From: Sipunculus nudus
Taxonomy: Eukaryota; Annelida; Sipuncula; Golfingiida; Sipunculidae
NCBI GenBank assembly: GCA_026874595.1
Contig: CM049309.1
Location: 39,013,079 to 39,077,078 of the forward strand
Direction of reading: 5' to 3'
Length of the DNA stretch: 64,000 nucleotides
Position 1 is the first letter of the stretch. Each line of letters starts with the position of its first letter. The position numbers and the translations under genes were made by a program. The notes under the pieces were generated by a model. That model was not told the DNA's origin. It did not search any database and saw nothing but the letters and a program-made list of their open reading frames with translations. Positions 43,991-52,900 of the stretch are shown here, piece after piece.

Positions 43991-46900
43991 CTGAAACATA
44001 AGATTTTGACACAGTTTTTCAGTTTCCAGAAACCACAGATAGATTACACAATTATAAATGGACCAAAATATAATATTCCTTTTAAAAAAACCTGAAAAAG
44101 TTAAATTACAAAATACTTGCAAACATGATTTATTTAGGAGGACTGAAGGCTAAAGGTAAGGTTAGATAATAAACTTTACACTCTCAATATTACACTCTCC
44201 CTAAGTCAACAAACTGAACTAACAAATGACCCATGGGTCATGATGCTAAGCTGCTGACCATGACCTAAGACCATACAACTACAATTAACAACTTTTACTT
44301 ATATTTTTGAAGAAAATGTTTTACCAGTTTTGTTCAAATAATGTAGGAAGTACAGTTAATTGGTGGTCTAAGGCAAACTTTTTTTTTTTAATGAGGAACT
44401 AAACTGAATTTATTTAAGGTTTCCAAAGAGATTTTACCTGAATTTGTCTGGATATTATGCAAGACTGTTCGAGGTCTCACAGTTATGCTTAGTATTCTGC
44501 TAAGCTTCAAGACCAGACAGCCAGGATGAAGAATAACATTTTACAGATCCATGTTCCGGAAATACGAAATAACAAAGAATATAAATTAAATATTTGTTCT
44601 TTACACTACTTAATCTATAGGTGTATTTTGTTCCATTTTAATTTTCTGTCCTACCTGCTTCAATCATGACATACTTTTTCTTACTTGAGAATGTTACTGT
44701 GGAGAATATTTAAAGTACTTACCTGAGAGTTGTAGGGTAGAGCTCTGTAGACAGAATGTCAAGAGCATTCCAGCCGATGATGAAGACTGCTTCAAACACA
44801 GCATTCATTGCAATGATGGCTGGCTCTGTGTTAATAAACCAGATGAAAAAGACGCTGACTGCACTCAATAACATGGTTCCCCCTGTGAACAAACATACAG
44901 GCTCCATAAGTCTTCTGAAACCTTTCACATATCATTTTAACTGTTAGTCTATCAGCCAGACCCTGAAAATAAGGCCTGTCGGTACCAAAAGAGGGGCAAT
45001 TGCTATCATTATTTTTTTTAAAGACATTGATCTATAGATTACAAAAATGCATGATAGCAGTTTGGGAGTGGTAGCTTTCAGTGAAATATGAGCCTGTTTC
45101 CATGGCAAACATGGCTATTTTGGCAGCAATTATGAAATTTTTAAAGAAGGCCATAGCTTTGTAAGTTTTGTATGTACAAGGATGCAATTAACGCCAAAAT
45201 ACTTAGATAAATGTCTTTAAAAAAATTAATGATAGCAATTGCCCCTCTTTTGGTACCGGCGAACCCCTCGGGCTGATAGTGATAGACTATGTAGGAGGCA
45301 GACCTGTTTGAACTCTTCAGTTATCATACTCTTATTCAATTGTTCTTGTTCAATGTTGACATATTGCTTGCGAAAAAATTGTCACTGATAGATAAACACT
45401 TTGGCAGACAGAAAAGGCAATCACTAGAGGCACCACTTTTCAAGCAGGATAAAAGACAGAGAGGTAAAAGTTAATGAATCATGTGACCTACCAATGATCC
45501 GCACTCTACCCAGCCTGTCCACAAGTAGGGCTGAGATGATGGAAGTAGGAAGTGACGCCACCTGGCCGATTAACGTATCCAAATACACCTGACGTGCACT
45601 ATAATTGATATCAAAGTCCACCTGGCAGCCCTCCTGAGTATCCACTATTGTAGAGTTCAGAGTCTGGGTATTCTTGAACTTGTATGCATAAAAATCCGTA
45701 TGATTCATGTAAGACTTTTCTATAACACTGTCCACAAAGAATGTCTTTCTGCTTGTAATATTTTCAAACAGACAATCATAAAAGTAGCACCGTGAAAATT
45801 TGATGTGAGTCAGGAGGAGGTTGGAGAATGTCGTATTGGTGAAGTTTGCGTCTTTATAGTGAATATTATCCAATAATCCAGAGTATCGCTCCTTATCGTA
45901 ACTTCCATTTCTTATAGCTGTGTTGGCGAAATAAGCTTCCTGTTGTATCTTCTTCATGTACTCCGGAAACCAGATAGTTAATCCATAGTACCTGCAAGAG
46001 AATATGAATACTATGAAAATATAAAGTAATCATAGGCCAATACAGTGGGGTTTAACTAGTGTATCTGAAAGTGATAATATAAATTCCCATACATGTGGTA
46101 AATTTGTGTGAAGCCAAAGAGTTAAAATATAGTACCTGCAAGAAATACTGAAGATGAGAATATATAAATACTGAGACTCTGTGATAAACCAGTTCAGTGA
46201 TGTAGTGGATTCCACACCATCTGAGTCCAAGTGCAAGTCCAAGGCCAGGCCACTCCAGTCCAAGTCTGAGTCCAGGCCACTCCAGTCCAAGTCTGAGTCC
46301 AGGCCACTCGAGTCCAAGTCTGAGTCCAGGCCACTCCAGTCCAAGTCTGAGTCCAGGCCACTCGAGTCCAAGTCTGAGTCCAGGCCACTCGAGTCCAAGT
46401 CTGAGTCCAGGCCACTCAAGTCCAAGTCTGAGTCCAGGCCACTCGAGTCCAAGTCCGAGTCCAGGCCACTCAAGTCCAAGTCCAAGGCCAGGCCACTCGA
46501 GTCCAAGTCTGAGTCCAGGCCACTCGAGTCCAAGTCTGAGTCCAGGCCACTCAAGTCCAAGTCTAAGTCCAGGCCACTCAAGTCCAAGTCCAAGGCCGGG
46601 CCACTCCAGTCCAAGTCCAAGGCCAGGCCACTCGAGTCCAAGGCCAGGCCACTCAAGTCCAAGTCTGAGTCCAGGCCACTCGAGTCCAAGTCTGAGTCCA
46701 GGCCACTCAAGTCCAAGTCTGAGTCCAGGCCACTCGAGTCCAAGTCCAAGGCCAGGCCACTCGAGTCCAAGTCCAAGGCCAGGCCACTTGAGTCCAAGTC
46801 TGAGTCCAGGCCACTCAAGTCCAAGTCTGAGTCCAGGCCACTCAAGTCCAAGTCTGAGTCCAGGCCACTCGAGTCCAAGTCTGAGTCCAGGCCACTCAAG

Positions 46901-49900
46901 TCCAAGTCTGAGTCCAGGCCACTCGAGTCCAAGTCCAAGGCCAGGCCACTCTAGTCCAAGTCCAAGGCCAGGCCACTCGAGTCCAAGTCTGAGTCCAGGC
47001 CACTCAAGTCCAAGTCTGAGTCCAGGCCACTCGAGTCCAAGTCCAAGGCCAGGCCACTCGAGTCCAAGTCCAAGGCCAGGCCACTTGAGTCCAAGTCTGA
47101 GTCCAGGCCACTCGAGTACAAGTCTGAGTCCAGGCCACTCGAGTCCAAGTCCCAGGCCAGGCCACTTGAGTCCAAGTCTGAGTCCAGGCCACTCGAGTAC
47201 AAGTCTGAGTCCAGGCCACTCAAGTCCAAGTCTGAGTCCAGGCCACTCGAGTCCAAGTCTGAGTCCAGGCCACTCGAGTCCAAGTCCGAGTCCAGGCCAC
47301 TCGAGTCCAAGTCTGAGTCCAAGGCCAGGCCACTCCAGTCCAAGTCCTAGTCCTTGTGGTTCGCGTCCAAATCCACCATCATTTGGAACTTAAGTCAAAG
47401 CCTAGGTCAAATATAAATCTTCTAATTATAAGAAATTTAAAAGGATATTTGAGATAATAATGCAAATTTTATCTTAGTTTACAAGTGCCCTTTACTTGGA
47501 TGTTTAATTACATTTACCCCCGATGTAGAGTTTAAACTTGGTATGTATAGTCTTATTTTTTGTTTTATTCTTTTGGTATTTCACCCATGTGCACAGTCTT
47601 TATGTAATTTGTTTTTCTTTTCTACTGGACTCCAGATGAACTCAGTGTGATTTCTTGAATCTTTACCTCAGAGTCAAGGACCCTCGAGTCCAAGACCTTA
47701 AAAAAGTGAACTCAAGTCTGGACTGGAGTCAAAGTCCGGACTCCAGTCCTATGTCACTGAATCAGATAGCTAAACCACTGTGTATGCAAGAGATTATAAA
47801 ATATCATATAAATCAAATATTTTCATGACAACTTTGGTGATAACAGCATGAAAAACTTAAAAAGAGTTTTAAGGGTATATATGAAAACAAAAAAGTGAAA
47901 TCAGCAATGATATTTTAGAGCATGTAGCTGTAATAGAGATATCTGTAATTAACTAATTATGGGAAGATTAACAAACTCTGACACTAAAAGATCATATTTA
48001 TGGTTCTGCTCAGAAAAAGACATACTTTTTCTAGCCTAAAGACAGCTGTACAATTTATTTCAGTCATTTACTGCACAGATATGCAATCTTTTATTATTGG
48101 AAGAATTTTGAAATTTCAAAATATGACATTTAATTATATGTATAAAATTTCAACATATGTGTAATAGAATTTATTGAAAGTTAAAAGAAAATGCAGCACT
48201 GTTGTAGTCTCGATTTTTAACATGGTCATCTACTATTAAAACAAAATAATGAATAAAATACTGAATAAACATGAAACATAACTTAATTACTTACGCAAAA
48301 CAGCTGGCAAACCAGACAATGGCGAGCAGGAATGTGATGGCCACCAGGGGAGCTGAGAACAGCTGCAGGAATGACAGCCAGAACTAAAAATACACAACAT
48401 GTGCATTTCAGTCTCCACACGGATTACAATCTCCACACATGGCCTTACAGCTGCCTGTCTTAATCTTATTCTATGGCAGATAAAACTATTCTAAGATTCC
48501 TTGATAAAATATTCAGTGATTCTACATAAAATTTGATGAAGTTTTCAGGCAAGTTAAATTGGGATTTAATCAACTCTTTGCATCTGCAAAAAGCATTTAG
48601 CCAGAAATATTTATCTTTAGTGACTCATCTGCCATCAGAGGGTCATATCAAGGGTAAAAAGGGCCTATATATAGCTAAAATAGCATCCATAATTGGAGAA
48701 ATAGACCATCATTTAATAACTACAAAAAGATGGGAATGTGCCATATGTTATTACCTTTCTCAGTTAATCCCATCATATAAATATTTTTAACACCTATATG
48801 CCCCAATTTTTTACAACTATTAATTGTCTAACTTAATCTCTGTGTCCCCGTGGCCTTATTTTGTGTAACAAAAGGAAAATGTAAAGGCTTAACATACAAA
48901 TTACATTTGTGGATACTGGATCAGCAGTAAAATCCTGCCTTATGATCATGCCTGAAAAAAGACCCCACTAAATAATGCTGATCACTTCAGGTCCTGCTTA
49001 AGTAAATAATAGCCTGTCATAAATATATGTCAAATATGACCTGCATCACTAAGACATCTCCCTTTTGCTGGTCTGTAAAGACAAGGGCTTTAAGGGACCT
49101 TATCATGTGCACAGCATGTTGAATTAACATGAAAAAATTGCATCTTCTCTTTGAAATAAAATCCTACCTGCCAAAATATTGCCTTAAAATTGTTAGCTTA
49201 CTCTTGTACATGAGTGTTAAAAAAATGGACTAGGCATGATCACTGGTGCCAACATAAACGTAGGATGCCCCCTGTATTTTTTAAATTTATTTCATGCTTT
49301 TAACCAGTGTTTCACAACCATGCACAGTCATGTTTGGACACCTCCTGGTTTGGGATATGTCGTGCATGCTAGAATCAGACTTTGTTATCAGAACAAACAC
49401 CTGAGAACCGTGTTTACTCACACTCAGAACCATAACAAGGTGTTAAGCAGCTGAAGGAGAGGTACTGAGACCATGTGCTAGGATGGTTTTGCTAGGAAAC
49501 TTTTGTATAAAGTAAAACTGAACTGCTAAGGGGTAGGACGTAGCCTAGTGGTTAGCCTAGTGGTATTGGATTTTGGAGCTGAAGGTCCCTGGTTTGAACC
49601 CTGCGGTGCCTAAATGGCATAATGTTGCAATCTCAATGAACCTCAGAGATTTGCTCTAAAGTCTTAAAGACAGGTTATCACTTCTGGATTATTCCTAATC
49701 CTATGCATATAAACCTGAAATCCAGAAGGCATAATAATAACATATCATTCTTACTGTATGGAAACCTGCATCCTCATTCAATAGACAATGCCTCCAACAA
49801 GGCCCATGGACCTATCTTTAAAAAAAAAAAGATAAACTGAACTGAACTTATAATGTGAAAGAATAGGCATAATATTGCTGCTGATGATGTCCCTTTTTTG

Positions 49901-52900
49901 AATTAGTGATGGATCTCACATTTTCAAAGCTCCTGACTGCTCGACTACAGAACCCGCCTTCGGGGCTGTCCTCTGCTTCTTTTATCCTTGGACCATTGGG
50001 AAGCTCGATCTCTGGCATCTAGAACAATCACATTCACAGTCAGTTACATTCTCCAGGAAACAAAACTAAGACAATATGAAATATTCCTGTTGGTAAGGGT
50101 AAAATTTTGCATACTGCCAAATAGAACAAAGTGTCACCTACTGGTAATTTTGCTGAATGTAGTCACAAACAGTTGCATAGTTTCCAGTGAGACAGAAACC
50201 TTGTAATTAATTGACTCTCAAGGGTTTCACCAAAACTAGTGAGTTTAAATTAATAAAGTGGGGGCATATAATCACATACCTAGTTAGCGGGCCTTGGGTG
50301 TAGACCCCACCTAATGGCTCCAAGTTAAGTCACTTTGTAGTCAGGGTCTCCACATATAAGGAGATTGAGGAAGTTAAGCACAGGCGAAGTTGAGTAGTCT
50401 GCAACCCTTCATATTTTTAGTAAAGCGCATACCCCATAGACTGGCAGTATGATCAGTTTGGCTTAGTGATAACAACATTCCCAATTAGATGGACCTTTCT
50501 ACCATTTGGTGATTTAAAACTTAATTTGCTGTGACCTGACCTCATACTCTGCCCCTGCCTCCATGTGGTTCCACCTGTAGATTCTCCTATAAACAGAAAG
50601 GGCTTCCAGATCTTTCCCAGCCTGAAATTATAAAAACAAATATTAAATTTAAATATTGTTAACACAGCAGGTTTGCTGAGTAATACATACTGTTCTTGAA
50701 GGTTTCATATTTGTGATATTTGTAAAGGGAAATTATTGTGAAAATAAAGCCCTAGTAAATAAAAACCCCTGACATCAAAGAGCAGTCATAGAGTAAAATA
50801 CTGATAAACATGCATGAATTATAATAATAGATCTTGTATATGTTAGATCATGTATCACAGACTGTTATAATACATTTTATCAAATCTCTCAAATATTTTC
50901 CCAATAAAGAACAAGAATTTCCACTTGTTTGACACTGCCTTGAGTTACCATCCAATTTTTAGCGAACCTGTGAGCTTATGTGATGGTGTGGCGTCGTCCG
51001 TCGTCCGTTGTCTGAACATTAACCCATACTATCTTGAAAACGGCAAGAATTAGCATTACGAAATTTTATGCATTAAATTAGTCATCTAAAAAACTCTATC
51101 GGATTTTGCTTATTTTTTGGCTAACTGCATTTTCTTAGATTTTATAGGGAAAAAGCTAAAAAAGCTTAAAAAATCTTCTTCTCTGAATCTGTTCAGCCAA
51201 ATTGTCCAATATTTTAAAGAAATGATTCCTGAAACAATCTCTCTCAAGTTTGTTCGAATGGTTTAAGTTCGGTGATTTTTGGCCAAGTTACAGGAAGTTG
51301 AACTTAGTCATCTGTCCAAAAAAGCATACTAAAATTACAATCTCAGATATGGCTTGAGCTATCATCACCAAATTTTATGCCAATGTTGGTCACATGAGTC
51401 ATATCTGAAATTGAGGTATTGGTGGCGCCACCTGCATTGGCCTTTTTTGTACGGGGTTCATCAGTGCCCGTATCATACTGACAGCTACAAATAACTTCTT
51501 CTTTGAAACGAAATGGCCAAATTGTTGAATATCGCACAGAAATGATACTAGGGTAGTGCTTTCTGAAGTTTGTTCAAATGGTCTCAGTTCAGTGACTTTT
51601 GGCTAAGTTATGGGAAGCTGAATTTAGTCAAATGCCATAACAGCCCATTTTAGCTAAGTGGCTACAAAAATCTTCTTCTCAAAAACCACTGGGCCAAATT
51701 CTTAAATCTCACATATTAATTATCCTTAGATGTTGATGATTCAAGTTTGTTCAAATGGTCTCAGTTCAGTGACTTTTGGCTGAGTTATTGGAAGCTGAAT
51801 TTAGTCATATGCCATAACAGTCCATGTTAGCTAAGTGGCTACAAAAATCTCCTTCTCAAAAACCACTTGGCCAAATTCTTAAATCTCACATATTAATTAT
51901 CCTTAGATGTTGATATTTCAAGTTTGTTCAAATGGTTTTGATTCAATGATTTTTTGCTGAGTTATGGGAAGCTGAACTTTGCCATTTTGCTGTATTTTCC
52001 CATATGAGTTATAAACCTACAAAACGTTTTTCGACTGATGATTAAACTGAGGCCAATTTGTTTAATATTTTGCAAGAATAATTCCCTGAATCATTCTTAT
52101 AATAATTGTCTTTTATGGTTCCAAAAAATGAATTTTGGCTGAATGGAGTCATTTTATCAAATTTGTTAGCTGTGTGAAGCAGATACATCTAGCCTAGCAC
52201 CAGTTTATATAAATCCATTACATCATGCCTCTAGACATTTAGATTTCAGGTTATCTATGAAAAAATATTGACAAGAATGTTTTTTAAAAGCTTTTAAAAA
52301 ATGTAGATTTATGATATTACAAATCATCTGTACACTAACTCATAATTTTTCAGGAATAGCAGGAGCTACCATCCCCAAATGTTAAGCAATTATCTGTCAC
52401 ATATCAAATGTTGATGGATTCAGCTTATTTTTGCTATCTGAATTTACTTAGATTTTACAAGGAAAAAGCTGAAAAAAACTTTTAAAAGTCTTCTTCTTTT
52501 AAACAGTCCAGCCAAATTGTTCAATATTTTACAGAAATTATCCCAGAGGCGAGCCCTCTCAAGTTTGTTCTAATGGTTTGTGTTGGATAAATTTTAACAG
52601 AGTTACATAACAGGCCAAGATTGTGTATGTTTCTTGAATAGGTTGAGAAACTGCCAACTGTTTCAGATTTGGCAACAGATCAAGAGTTCATTCAGTGCAG
52701 CCAAATATAGGTCAACAGTTCAATCAGTGCAGCCAAGCACAAGGCATGTGATCACCTCATGGGCAGCATGTGATCATCTCATGGGTAGCATGTGATCACC
52801 TCATGAGTATCATGTGATCACCTCATGGGTGTCATGCCCCTCAGGGCTGCATATGGAGCCAATCTGTGAGCTTATGCAATTGTGTGGCTACTATTTCAGA

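Noticed and set aside
46030-46938. 302-codon minus-strand frame and 257- and 201-codon plus-strand frames in 46.0-47.4 kb
   Set aside because: All are products of the 27-bp minisatellite, whose unit is a multiple of three without stops in several frames. They overlap each other on both strands and lack any non-repeat domain.
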